NCBI GenBank assembly: GCA_937876225.1
Contig: CALFIC010000164.1
Coordinates: 1 to 34,597 of the forward strand
From: an uncultured Chloroflexota bacterium
Lineage (GTDB): Bacteria > Chloroflexota > Chloroflexia > Chloroflexales > Roseiflexaceae
Length of the DNA: 34,597 nt
Direction: 5' to 3'
In this document: one piece after another, positions 7,973 to 16,672 of the stretch
How positions within the stretch are numbered: position 1 is the first letter of the stretch
Layout: every line of letters starts with the position of its first letter
Program-made: the position numbers and the translations under genes
The notes under the pieces: model-generated
Told to the model about the DNA's origin: nothing
What the model saw: the letters and a program-made list of their open reading frames with translations, nothing else
The model's database searches: none

Positions 7973-8722
7973 GTGGTTGCCATCCATACCGCTCAAGAAA
8001 TTGCCGCCATGCGTGTTGCTGGCCAACTCGTTGCCCAAACTTTTGCCCATCTTACGCCCCTGATTGTGCCTGGGGTTACTACACTAGCCCTCGACACCGC
8101 TGCCGAAAAATTTATCCGTAGCCACGGCGCAGTACCCGCCTACAAAGGCTACAACGGCTTCCCCGCCACGATTTGTGTGGCGCCCAACAGTGTCATCTGC
8201 CACGGCATCCCCAACAATGACACCCTCAACGCTGGCGACATCGTCGGGCTCGACATCGGTGTGATTGTGGACGGCTGGTACGGCGATGCCTGCGTGACCT
8301 TGCCCGTGGGCGCGATTAGTCCCGCTGCCCAAAAACTCATCGACGTCACCCGTGAAGCATTGCGGCGGGGGATTGCGGCAGCCCAACTGGGCAAGCATTT
8401 GGGGGATATTGGCGCGGCCATCCAGCAGCACGCCGAAGCCAACGGCTATAGCGTGGTACGCGAATATACCGGCCACGGCGTCGGCCGGCGCCTGCACGAA
8501 GACCCGACCGTCCACCATGTAGGGCAAGCGGGCACGGGACTCAAACTCAAAGAAGGCATGATTTTTACGATTGAGCCGATGATTAACGCCGGCACCTACA
8601 AAACTACCCTCGACAAACGCGACAAATGGACGGTCCGCACCGCCGATGGTCAGCTCTCCGCCCAATTCGAACATACCATTGCGATTACCGCTGCCGGCCC
8701 CCAGATTTTGACACAAGAATAA
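7973..8722 (+). CDS. map: Type I methionine aminopeptidase
   Basis: 249 residues, the usual length for a type I enzyme without extension. It removes the initiator Met from nascent proteins in the cytoplasm. The metal ligands are all visible: Asp in GLDIGV, Asp in YGDACV, His in GHGVGRRLHEDP, Glu in FTIEPM and Glu in QFEHTI; the substrate-side YKGYNGFPATIC and CHGIPN motifs are present. The start is GTG 7973 (MVAIHTAQEIAAMR, matching the family N-terminus), 6 bases after AAGGAG. An ATG two bases earlier (7971) is in another frame and ends after 30 codons. psuG follows 8 bases downstream, so the genes are likely cotranscribed. Confidence 0.95.
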   Translation: MVAIHTAQEIAAMRVAGQLVAQTFAHLTPLIVPGVTTLALDTAAEKFIRSHGAVPAYKGYNGFPATICVAPNSVICHGIPNNDTLNAGDIVGLDIGVIVDGWYGDACVTLPVGAISPAAQKLIDVTREALRRGIAAAQLGKHLGDIGAAIQQHAEANGYSVVREYTGHGVGRRLHEDPTVHHVGQAGTGLKLKEGMIFTIEPMINAGTYKTTLDKRDKWTVRTADGQLSAQFEHTIAITAAGPQILTQE

Positions 8723-8730
8723 AGGTATCC

Positions 8731-9630
8731 ATGCAAATCACCACATCGACCGCCGTTACCCAAGCCTATATGCGCCGCCAACCCCTCGTCGCCCTCGAAA
8801 GCACCGTGATTGCCCATGGTCTGCCCTACCCCCAAAACGTCGCCGTGGCCCGCGCCATGGAAGCCCTCGTACGTGAGCACGGCGCCGTCCCTGCCACCAT
8901 TGGCGTGGTGGCCGGAGTCGCAACCGTAGGCCTCGACGATGCCACCCTCGAGCGTTTTGCCCAAGCCAGCGATGTGCGCAAACTCGCCCGGCGCGACATC
9001 CCCTTGGCCATCGCCGATGGCGCTTACGGCGCCACCACCGTGTCGGCCACCATGGCCTTGGCGCATGCCGCCGGCATCGAAGTCTTTGCCACTGGCGGGA
9101 TTGGCGGCGTGCACCGTGATGCCCGCACCAGCTTCGATATTTCGGCGGACTTGACCGAGCTCGCCAAAACTCCCGTGATTGTGGTATGTGCCGGCATCAA
9201 ATCAATCCTTGATTTATCCGCCACCCTCGAATACCTCGAGACGGTGGGGGTACCGGTATATGGCTTTGGTACCAGTGAATTCCCGGCGTTTTATAGTGCC
9301 CAGAGTGGGTTAACGGTGAATAATGCCGCTGACGTGGCCACCATTGCGCGAGCCTGGCGCGCCCATCGTGCCCTCGGTGGCGGCGGGATGATTATCGCCG
9401 TGCCACCGCCAGCGGAATTCGCCCTCGACCCTATCGAAATCGAAAAGCATATTTTGCGCGCCTTGGCCCAAGCCGAAGCAGCCGGCGTCCGTGGTCAAGC
9501 CGTGACCCCATTCCTCCTCAGTGCAGTCATGCGCGAGACGAGTGGCGAGAGTATGCGTACCAATATGGCCTTATTAGAAAATAATGCCCGGGTGGCGGCA
9601 GCCATCGCGGTGGCCCTCAATGCCGTCTAA
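8731..9630 (+). CDS. psuG: Pseudouridine-5'-phosphate glycosidase
   Basis: 299 residues, full length for PsuG/IndA-type enzymes, which reversibly cleave the C-C glycosidic bond of pseudouridine 5'-phosphate to uracil and ribose 5-phosphate. Family landmarks: VALESTVIAHGLPYPQN at the N-terminus (Glu general acid), PATIGVVAG, a KLARRDIP segment carrying the catalytic Lys, the FATGGIGGVHR loop, VVCAGIKSILD, and the GFGTSEFPAFY and NN motifs. No pfkB-type pseudouridine kinase (PsuK) is adjacent, so the partner kinase, if present, lies elsewhere. It sits between map and the DUF3105 gene with gaps of 8 and 10 bases. Confidence 0.93.
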   Translation: MQITTSTAVTQAYMRRQPLVALESTVIAHGLPYPQNVAVARAMEALVREHGAVPATIGVVAGVATVGLDDATLERFAQASDVRKLARRDIPLAIADGAYGATTVSATMALAHAAGIEVFATGGIGGVHRDARTSFDISADLTELAKTPVIVVCAGIKSILDLSATLEYLETVGVPVYGFGTSEFPAFYSAQSGLTVNNAADVATIARAWRAHRALGGGGMIIAVPPPAEFALDPIEIEKHILRALAQAEAAGVRGQAVTPFLLSAVMRETSGESMRTNMALLENNARVAAAIAVALNAV

Positions 9631-9640
9631 GGAGTAACCT

Positions 9641-10315
9641 ATGAGCAACCAACAGTCGCGGAACAACAAACAAACGGGGAATAACAAACCGAAACCGTCC
9701 CAACTCATCAACCAACCAGGCACACCCCGCCCAGAAAGTCCATCCCGCAAAGTCCCCGCACCAGCCAAAAAAAGCCCGAATATTTGGATCATCGTCGGTG
9801 CCGTCGCAGTAGTGGTATTATTTGTGGCCCTCTACGTGATGCGTTCATCGGGCAGTAGTAGTATCCTCAGCGAAGCCAAAAAATTCCCTGATTTGGGGCA
9901 AGGTCTCCACCTGCAAACCATCGATGATCCCTTACCCGTGCCCTACAACTCCAACCCACCCACGTCGGGCTACCATGTAGGCAACATGATTTCGCCATGG
10001 GGCATCCAAAAAGACCCTGTATCTGACAAAGTCTCCACCCACAATATCGAGCATGGCGGCGTGATTATTTTCTATAAACAATCCCTCGATGCCGACTCCC
10101 TCGCCAAGCTCGACACCTTGGCCCGCGACTTGCAACGCCAAAATCAATGCTTGCTGATGACCCCCCGTCCCGATGACCAAATTGATCACCCGATTGTAGT
10201 CACCGCCTGGACCTACATGCTCTCCCTCGATAGTGTCGATATCACCAAAATTACCCAATTTTTTGTGGCACTCGTCGGCAAAGGTCCCGAAAAATTCTGC
10301 ACGCCGTTGTCGTAA
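9641..10315 (+). CDS. DUF3105 domain membrane-anchored protein
   Basis: 224 residues. A hydrophilic, Asn/Gln/Pro-rich cytoplasmic N-terminus (residues 1-45) precedes one transmembrane helix (about 47-67, IWIIVGAVAVVVLFVALYVM). The extracytoplasmic region is the DUF3105 domain: a GLHL...PVPYNSNPPTSGYH segment followed by HNIEHGGVIIFYK near residues 134-146, with the conserved His-rich pattern. DUF3105 has no established function; the conserved His and Glu could bind metal (inference). ATG 9641 has AAGGAG upstream, 10 bases after the psuG stop. A strong terminator follows. Confidence 0.85.
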   Translation: MSNQQSRNNKQTGNNKPKPSQLINQPGTPRPESPSRKVPAPAKKSPNIWIIVGAVAVVVLFVALYVMRSSGSSSILSEAKKFPDLGQGLHLQTIDDPLPVPYNSNPPTSGYHVGNMISPWGIQKDPVSDKVSTHNIEHGGVIIFYKQSLDADSLAKLDTLARDLQRQNQCLLMTPRPDDQIDHPIVVTAWTYMLSLDSVDITKITQFFVALVGKGPEKFCTPLS

Positions 10316-10329
10316 TATTCCTAAATACT

Positions 10330-10361
10330 AAGAGGGCGTCCTTGTTAGGACGCCCTCTTTC
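10330..10361. terminator. Intrinsic terminator after the map-psuG-DUF3105 operon
   Basis: A perfect 12-bp GC-rich stem (10330-10341 with 10348-10359) with a 6-nt loop, ending in T residues on the + strand. A-residues at the other foot give a short U-run for the opposite strand too. It lies between convergent genes ending at 10315 and 10383, so it can serve both. Confidence 0.85.
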
Positions 10362-10382
10362 GTGTATCTACACCACCATTAT

Positions 10383-13300
10383 TTATAGCGTAATCCGTTT
10401 GCGTAGCTGCTGTACAAATGATTGAATCGGCACATAAGACCGCATCCAGCGCCCCAACAACAACAATGCGCACCCTAGCCAAAACAAGTTGGGGACGATA
10501 CTCCAATACGACCATGGTCGGAATTCCATGACGACTTCTTGGGTACCTACAGGGATACGCACTCCTTGATAAGCCTCATTCACCACAACCGTCGGCGCGT
10601 CTTGCCAGCCAGTGGTCGTGCGCACACGCGCATACCACTGGGGATGGAATATTTGGCTAAACACGATAATACTTTCTTTGGCCGATTCTATCACTGGCAC
10701 CACAAATCGATCTCCTTGGTTTTCGCTTTTTTGTAATTGGCGACTCGTCGCTGCCTTTGGCGTATCTATCCAATACTCAATATCTTGTGCTGTTGCATCA
10801 ATTCGGACATCACTAAGGGGCACTTGCAAACAACACCCCATCGTGGTGGCCGTGGTATACACATAAAACGGAATTAATCCATCCGTACGCGCCGTCAATG
10901 TAAGCTTAGGGTCGTTTAATGCGTTTTTACTCACAATCGTACGGATATTAGCCATCCACTGATCATTTTCAGGCATTGGAAGATTAATTTTACGCGTATA
11001 TGGATTATAGGTATCGTTATTCACGCCAAACCGCTTCATTAATGCTACATAATATTTTGATTGCAACGGATTATATGTGCCAATCTGAGGAATATTTAAC
11101 ACAGCGTTGTAGTTAGCAACAAATGGAGCTATATTTTTCTTTAGCGTTATATAATTCGTGAATTGCGGCAGACGATATGTTTCTTCTGCGAAATCATCAA
11201 TCATCGCCATCCGTTCACCTGGCTGTAGCGTGTGCCGAATTATTTCCGTTGAAGATGATGTCACTGAAATTTCATGCAGTGGTTGCGTAAGAAGCATTGG
11301 CTGTAATAGCACTATGGTACGCAAAAAAAGTATTCCAAATACTATTGTCCATTTCACTCGAGCAGACGGTACAAGGGCTATAACCAACATCCCGGTCACC
11401 ACAATTAGCGAAAAAACCACAAACTGATTACTATCATTAAACCTCCATTGAAAATCTGTATCACGCACCAATGTGATAATCACCGCACCAAGAATCAGTT
11501 GAGTGCTTATCCCTACTGCCCCAATTAATATTTTTGCGGTTTTGATAGTTGGTTCACTGATAAGCACGCGCATGCCATATACTGCCAATATCATTTCGGG
11601 GATTTGTTGCCCTACCCCCCAGAACATCGCAGCCCGTGACACTTGCGGTAAGTGCAATTGTGCATAGCCAAATATGAATGCATCCCTACTAAAACTAAAT
11701 ATCACCGCAACCACCACCCACACACTCCATCCCCACGTGTCGCGCCAGCGCCAAATCGCACCAATCATCATCAATATAAATACAAACAGCGTCGTATATC
11801 CACCACGATATGGATATAATAATGATGCAAAATACGTACTCGGTTCAAATATTTCTTTTAATATATAGGTCAAGCCTACGAGGAACACAGATTCCACCGT
11901 TTTGACATCTACCATCACGTTATAAAAATATTCTGCTCCTATTTTTTGGCGTTCTGTGGCTAATACAACTGTTTGGATTACATCTAAGTACACCGGCACT
12001 GCCATCATTGCGCCTACAACCATCGCCCCGCTGGCATACCCAATAAACTGCCACAGCTGTTGCCGATTCCCACGTAACTGCCACACCAAATACAAAAAAT
12101 AACCCACCAGCATATACGCTAAATGAATAATCATTTGCTGATATCCCATGTAAAGCAGTGAATATACTGCAAATATCAACAACATCGCAGGCTTCCAATT
12201 GGGAGTATCGCGCAACCATTTGAACCCGTAGAACAACGCTAACCCCCAACACGTCGTCGCAATAAACGTCAGATACGTATTCCAATAAAAAAAGAATGGC
12301 GAGGCACTAATCAGATATGCAGCCAACAACGCCAACCCCGTGTGTGGCAATAGCCGCCGCACATATAACAGCGCAAATACCCCAGCCAGATACGTATACA
12401 AGACAAAGTTGACCGTAAAAAAAACAAACGGATTGTTGATCCATATGCGGAGCACCCAAGTAAGTACATATGAGACATTCCACCCACTCAGTTGCGATAA
12501 TGGTCGCCCTAATTGAGTCATATCAGACCAAGCACTCAACCAGCCAGCCCGAGGTGTATGCATTAACATATGCTCTTCAGAAATATAAAATATATAATCC
12601 GAAAAAAACCATGTGGAGTTTTCGTAATTGGCATCAATACCCGGCATATTTACCATTACTTTTGTACTTATTGGTGATATTACCTGTGGTCCCCATACCC
12701 ACCCACCAAAATACAATACCACTGTGATACTGTACAGAATGACGGGGCGTTGCCACAGCCAACGCATTCCGATCAACAATGGCACTCCATGCTGACGTAC
12801 TAGCGCCAGTCGTTGATCGACCCACCCCAATCCATTTTTTATGGTGTCTTGTAAAACCGCACAATAACGATACAAATAATAAATAACAATACTATTAATC
12901 CCCATTCCACCAAAAAACCACACCAGCGATAAATGCGTTAAGCCAAACAATAATACATCCGTGCCCCACCACCAGATCCCCAAAAGTATCACACTCAATA
13001 ACCCATATACCCCAACCACGATGTGAAGCGCATACTGACGATAAATCCAAGTACCAAATAATGCCACCAGCGCAAAATAAAAAATCATCACACCGGTGGG
13101 ATTATTCCGACCTGCAATCGGCTTAAACACCACTTTATTTACCGCAAATGCAATCTCTCGATCAATAACGGTATGTTTTTTATTTTTAAATCTTAACGTA
13201 TCAAAAAAAACAAACGGTTGTGTATTCAATCGCACAAGTGATCGGTATTGACGAAATACGTGTAACTCCACAGGGTAATGCGCAACCGGTTCGCCATTCA

Positions 13301-13595
13301 TTTCTATTGTTACAAATTGATTCTCGGTGATAGTGGTTGCCGTAACCGTCATGATATTCAATCCGTCATCATAGGGTTGACGAATCAGATAGATCATGGC
13401 ATTTTTTCTAGCCCATCGAAATGTATAATTAATCGTATTTCTGACATCTTTTTGTATTTCAACCCCATAAAATTGATCAAAGTATTCGTTTGCCTGTACA
13501 GCACTAATTGCATTTTCCCCCGTAAATCTACCAAACACCATAATTATCACTAAAAAGTATATTATATTTAACAAAACAAACTTCAAATACCGCAT
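10383..13595 (-). CDS. YfhO-like giant polytopic membrane protein
   Basis: 1070 residues. Helix 1 (residues 5-22) is followed by about 150 extracytoplasmic residues, then about 20 membrane helices to about residue 800, then a large C-terminal extracytoplasmic region and a final helix near the end (IVPNLFWLGCALLLLGRW). The C-terminal segment HPQWYARVRTTTGW...VNEAYQGVRIPVGTQ matches the YfhO-type pattern (Y.GW.a...G....v..a..gv.vPaG...v.f.y.P). YfhO proteins are linked to glycosylation of cell-wall or lipid-linked polymers. I chose ATG 13595, where the signal-anchor helix begins; 40 further codons are open upstream. The N-terminal domain resembles that of the GT87-type protein. Donor and acceptor are unknown. 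Confidence 0.6.
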   Translation of the reverse strand: MRYLKFVLLNIIYFLVIIMVFGRFTGENAISAVQANEYFDQFYGVEIQKDVRNTINYTFRWARKNAMIYLIRQPYDDGLNIMTVTATTITENQFVTIEMNGEPVAHYPVELHVFRQYRSLVRLNTQPFVFFDTLRFKNKKHTVIDREIAFAVNKVVFKPIAGRNNPTGVMIFYFALVALFGTWIYRQYALHIVVGVYGLLSVILLGIWWWGTDVLLFGLTHLSLVWFFGGMGINSIVIYYLYRYCAVLQDTIKNGLGWVDQRLALVRQHGVPLLIGMRWLWQRPVILYSITVVLYFGGWVWGPQVISPISTKVMVNMPGIDANYENSTWFFSDYIFYISEEHMLMHTPRAGWLSAWSDMTQLGRPLSQLSGWNVSYVLTWVLRIWINNPFVFFTVNFVLYTYLAGVFALLYVRRLLPHTGLALLAAYLISASPFFFYWNTYLTFIATTCWGLALFYGFKWLRDTPNWKPAMLLIFAVYSLLYMGYQQMIIHLAYMLVGYFLYLVWQLRGNRQQLWQFIGYASGAMVVGAMMAVPVYLDVIQTVVLATERQKIGAEYFYNVMVDVKTVESVFLVGLTYILKEIFEPSTYFASLLYPYRGGYTTLFVFILMMIGAIWRWRDTWGWSVWVVVAVIFSFSRDAFIFGYAQLHLPQVSRAAMFWGVGQQIPEMILAVYGMRVLISEPTIKTAKILIGAVGISTQLILGAVIITLVRDTDFQWRFNDSNQFVVFSLIVVTGMLVIALVPSARVKWTIVFGILFLRTIVLLQPMLLTQPLHEISVTSSSTEIIRHTLQPGERMAMIDDFAEETYRLPQFTNYITLKKNIAPFVANYNAVLNIPQIGTYNPLQSKYYVALMKRFGVNNDTYNPYTRKINLPMPENDQWMANIRTIVSKNALNDPKLTLTARTDGLIPFYVYTTATTMGCCLQVPLSDVRIDATAQDIEYWIDTPKAATSRQLQKSENQGDRFVVPVIESAKESIIVFSQIFHPQWYARVRTTTGWQDAPTVVVNEAYQGVRIPVGTQEVVMEFRPWSYWSIVPNLFWLGCALLLLGRWMRSYVPIQSFVQQLRKRITL

Positions 13596-13793
13596 ATTTC
13601 GTAGTCCTATCACAAATAATTCTAATATCCAAACAAAATATACATGGATATTATGCGCTAGACACAATACATGTACCAATTTAAACCGTATGTAACGCCG
13701 CACTACGACGCCCAAGTATTCAAATCATGAGAAAAATGACTAGTCGATTATACCTTAACAACATACTATGATTTGGGCATGCCTCTTTACCGA

Positions 13794-13828
13794 AAAAACG
13801 CCAGCTATATCGCATGCGATATAGCTGG
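13794..13828 (-). terminator. Perfect 28-bp palindrome with U-tract (minus-strand terminator)
   Basis: 13801-13828 is a perfect 28-bp palindrome (14-bp arms, no loop; in practice a 12-bp stem with a 4-nt loop). On the minus strand it is followed by CGTTTTTTC, giving a classic hairpin plus U-tract. It would end transcripts coming from the FAD oxidoreductase gene before the YfhO-like gene. Confidence 0.75.
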
Positions 13829-13996
13829 ATGAACGACCAATTCATCAATGTACAAAATAATCAGCTTCTTGGACTGCACTATTCTTATTTTCACCGGAAA
13901 ACGCACCAAAAATCCCTATTGTTACGCATATAAACAACATGTTCAATAACACAAATCAGATATGACACATTTTCGCCTACTCTTACTATTTACCAC

Positions 13997-14037
13997 AATA
14001 CAACATTGGTATAGCTAATCTATACCAATGTTGTATT
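13997..14037. repeat. 18-bp perfect inverted repeat just after the FAD oxidoreductase gene
   Basis: Arms 13997-14014 and 14020-14037 are perfectly complementary around a 5-nt loop. It begins 18 bases beyond the stop of the oxidoreductase on the minus strand and has no U-tract. It could be a 3'-end stability hairpin, a first terminator, or a remnant of a small mobile repeat. Confidence 0.6.
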
Positions 14038-14055
14038 ACCGTATGCGGTAGTTAC

Positions 14056-15666
14056 CTAACCACGCCCCGTCACCCCGCGCCACAAGCGCTGTGACGGCCG
14101 CAAATCACTCAGCACCGTGCGCGCCGTATTGAGGCCGCTGGCCGCAAATACGCCGCCACCGGGATGCATACTCGCACCGGTCATATATAGCCCACGGATA
14201 GGAGTGCGATAATCGGCCAATTCGGCAATCGGCCGATAAAAGAACATCTGATCCAGCGACATTTCTACGTGCATCACATTGCCTTTGACCAAGCCATGCA
14301 AGTTTTCGAGGTCGAGCGGCGTTTGGATGTAGCGGTCGATGATTTTGCCGCGCATATTGGGGGCATAGCGATACAACACCTCGAGGATTGAATCGGCCAC
14401 ACGCTCGCGTTCGTTGACCCATTCCATGCCGTTGGCCATGGTGTAGGGGAAGTACTGGGCCCACAAAAATACCGAGTGCTTGCCTGGTGGCGCCACCACC
14501 GGGTCGATCGCCGAAAAGGTCATGGCGATCACGGCCGGATCTTTGGACGGCAAGCCCAAACTATAATCGGCATAGGCGCGGCGCACATAATCCATCGACG
14601 GGCTCAACAATTGCAAGCCGTGGTGGCTAGGATGGGCTTTGCCACCCGAAGGCGCCGCAATATAGTCGGGCAATTCGTCGGCAGCACAGCGCACCGTCAT
14701 ACCAAAGCCATTACCCACCCGAATGTTGCGGATTTTGTGGGCCAACTCAGTCGACAGATGCTCGCTCCCCACCATGCCCAACATGGTGGTTTGGATGTGG
14801 GCGTTCGACACCACAATCGGCGCGGTATAACGCATACCATCGACGGTTTCGACGCCCTCGACGCGATTACCTTTAATCAAAATCCGTTTGACGGCCGCAT
14901 CGAGCACCACCGTACCACCACTAGCGGTAAAGGAGCGTGACATGGCCTGGGTCAGCATGCCACTCCCCCCTTTGGGATGCTTGGCGCCACTGGTGTGCAT
15001 CATCGAATGCCAGCCAAAAAAATCTCCGGCGCCGATTTCGTCGGGCGGCGGCCCCGACTGAGCGGCTAGCCACGTGAGGGCAGCCCGCATCGCCTCAGAT
15101 TCAAAGGTTTCGGTGATGAGTTGGCCGTACGAGCTAAACAGCCGGCGCACGGTTTCGAGGGTGCTGGTGATATGGCGCACTTTGGACTGCGCCACGGCCA
15201 TTTTGCCCACGAGGCCCATCACACTGGGCGGATTCAAAAAGACGTCGAAAATCGCTTCGTTGAGTGGTCCCCAATAGGCCATGAATTTGCGGTAGGCTTC
15301 GGCATCTTTGGGCGACACACTGGCGATTGAGTCGAGGGTACGATCCACATTGCGCTCAAACGAAATCGAGCCCGAGCCGTCTGGCAACGGGTAAAACGCA
15401 TAGGGATCCATGTCGATGTACTCGAGGCCATGTTTTTCGAGCTCAAGTTCTTTGACTACAGGAGTCAAATGAATCATGATGTGCGCCGAAGAACCGACAT
15501 CGATTTTGTAGCCGGGAATTACTTCCTCGGTACAGACCGCGCCACCTACAATCGGCCGCCGCTCGAGCACCAATACCCGCAACCCGGCCCGGGCTAAGTA
15601 GCCTGCGGTGGTGAGGCCGTTATGGCCACTCCCCACCACGATCGCATCATAATCATATATCGTCAT
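14056..15666 (-). CDS. PYROXD2/phytoene-desaturase-family FAD-dependent oxidoreductase
   Basis: 536 residues. Near the N-terminus is the FAD-binding Rossmann motif (YDYDAIVVGSGHNGLTTAGY, residues 4-23) followed by VLERRPIVGGAVCTEEV (second FAD motif and the GG doublet). Near the C-terminus is the second FAD-contact block ending in YMTGASMHPGGGVFAASGLN. This layout and length match the NAD(P)/FAD amine-oxidase/phytoene-desaturase superfamily, specifically the PYROXD2-like branch, rather than true CrtI. No carotenoid gene lies nearby, so a carotenoid role is unsupported; the substrate is unknown. The start is ATG 15666, with GTG 15669 directly before it; the ribosome site is weak. Confidence 0.8.
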   Translation of the reverse strand: MTIYDYDAIVVGSGHNGLTTAGYLARAGLRVLVLERRPIVGGAVCTEEVIPGYKIDVGSSAHIMIHLTPVVKELELEKHGLEYIDMDPYAFYPLPDGSGSISFERNVDRTLDSIASVSPKDAEAYRKFMAYWGPLNEAIFDVFLNPPSVMGLVGKMAVAQSKVRHITSTLETVRRLFSSYGQLITETFESEAMRAALTWLAAQSGPPPDEIGAGDFFGWHSMMHTSGAKHPKGGSGMLTQAMSRSFTASGGTVVLDAAVKRILIKGNRVEGVETVDGMRYTAPIVVSNAHIQTTMLGMVGSEHLSTELAHKIRNIRVGNGFGMTVRCAADELPDYIAAPSGGKAHPSHHGLQLLSPSMDYVRRAYADYSLGLPSKDPAVIAMTFSAIDPVVAPPGKHSVFLWAQYFPYTMANGMEWVNERERVADSILEVLYRYAPNMRGKIIDRYIQTPLDLENLHGLVKGNVMHVEMSLDQMFFYRPIAELADYRTPIRGLYMTGASMHPGGGVFAASGLNTARTVLSDLRPSQRLWRGVTGRG

Positions 15667-15685
15667 CACTAAACCCCGTTACTGA

Positions 15686-15780
15686 AGGAGGAAGTTTGAA
15701 GCATGAAGTAGGAAGTGGAAGTAGGAAGCGTAGCGTGAAGTGTGAAGCGTGAAGCTTTCACTTCACGCTACGCTTCTTCC
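15686..15780. repeat. Heptamer-like GAAG repeats with an 18-bp hairpin
   Basis: The spacer is made of short GAAGNNN-type units (such as gaagcgt, gaagtgt, gaagtag) repeated on the + strand. Inside it, 15725-15742 and 15759-15776 form a perfect 18-bp inverted repeat with a 16-nt loop. The hairpin lies 10 bases past the recombinase stop on the minus strand, so it may end or protect that transcript. Such repeats resemble the short tandemly repeated heptanucleotides of filamentous bacteria. Confidence 0.65.
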
Positions 15781-15785
15781 AACGG

Positions 15786-16652
15786 TTACTTTTGACTAGC
15801 GACGTTGATTGTTTGCGCATAGATCTGGGTGGTTGACAACGATGCATGCCCGAGCAACGTTTGCACGCGCCGTAAATCGACGCCACTCGTAATCATATGC
15901 GCCGCAAACGAATGGCGGAGCATGTGCGGATTCAAATCGCTCACGCCCAATTCATCAGCGTATTGCTTGAGAATCAACCAAAACCCTTGGCGGGTCAAAC
16001 GACCACCGCGGTGATTGACAAACAACGTATCGGCGTCGCCTTCACCATCTTTGACCAATTGGCTGCGGGCGTTGTCGCGGTATTCTTCCACCGCTGTCAC
16101 AGCCGATTCACTCAACGGAATCATGCGCACTTTTTGGGCTTTACCGACGCAGTGCACCATTTTTTTGGTTAAATCGACGTCACCGATGTTGAGCCCCACC
16201 AGTTCGCTGACGCGCATGCCGGTGGCATACAGCACCTCGAACATGGCGCGGTCGCGCATACGGTCGGGAGTGCGACTGCGCAACGGCAATTCCATCAATT
16301 CGTCTACTTGTACGGGGGTCAACGATTTGGGGACTTCGCGCTCTACCCGTGGTGATTCGATGGTGGTGGTGGGGTCGATGCTCACGGCCCGAATCGAAAA
16401 CAAAAAGGCATAAAACGACTTCACCGCAGCCGTACGCCGCGCCACAGTGGCGTTGGAGTATTTGCGCTCCCGCAAATAAATCATGAACGCCATCACGTCT
16501 TCGCGGTCGGCATCCAAGGCCGAGGCCGTGCCCCGTCCTTGAATGAATTTCATATATTGCACCAAATCAGTGCGGTAGGCCGACGTAGTGTTGGCGGTGA
16601 GTTCGCGTTCCTTCATCAAGTGGGCAAGGAACTGTTCAATCTGCTCGTTCAT
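15786..16652 (-). CDS. XerC/XerD-type tyrosine recombinase
   Basis: 288 residues, typical for Xer proteins. The N-terminal SAM-like core-binding domain covers about residues 1-90; the catalytic domain follows. Active-site residues: Arg in ATGMRVSEL, Lys in the GKAQKVRMIPL beta-hairpin, HMLRH (His and Arg), His in LLGHASLSTTQ and the nucleophile Tyr in TQIYAQ. Such enzymes resolve chromosome dimers at dif or integrate mobile DNA; length and domain order favour the housekeeping Xer type, but no dif-like site was seen here. ATG 16652 has AAGGAGGG upstream. It lies 20 bases downstream of metH on the same strand, suggesting cotranscription. XerC versus XerD cannot be decided. Confidence 0.88.
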   Translation of the reverse strand: MNEQIEQFLAHLMKERELTANTTSAYRTDLVQYMKFIQGRGTASALDADREDVMAFMIYLRERKYSNATVARRTAAVKSFYAFLFSIRAVSIDPTTTIESPRVEREVPKSLTPVQVDELMELPLRSRTPDRMRDRAMFEVLYATGMRVSELVGLNIGDVDLTKKMVHCVGKAQKVRMIPLSESAVTAVEEYRDNARSQLVKDGEGDADTLFVNHRGGRLTRQGFWLILKQYADELGVSDLNPHMLRHSFAAHMITSGVDLRRVQTLLGHASLSTTQIYAQTINVASQK

Positions 16653-16672
16653 TGGGTGCCCTCCTTTTGTCG

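Larger units (their letters stand above)
13596..14055. other. 460-bp non-coding interval with two hairpins
   Basis: AT-rich spacer between two minus-strand genes. It contains no ORF with a plausible start and codon pattern. The only structures seen are the hairpins at 13801-13828 and 13997-14037. The promoter of the YfhO-like gene presumably lies between 13595 and 13790, but no clear -35/-10 pair was found. Confidence 0.6.
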
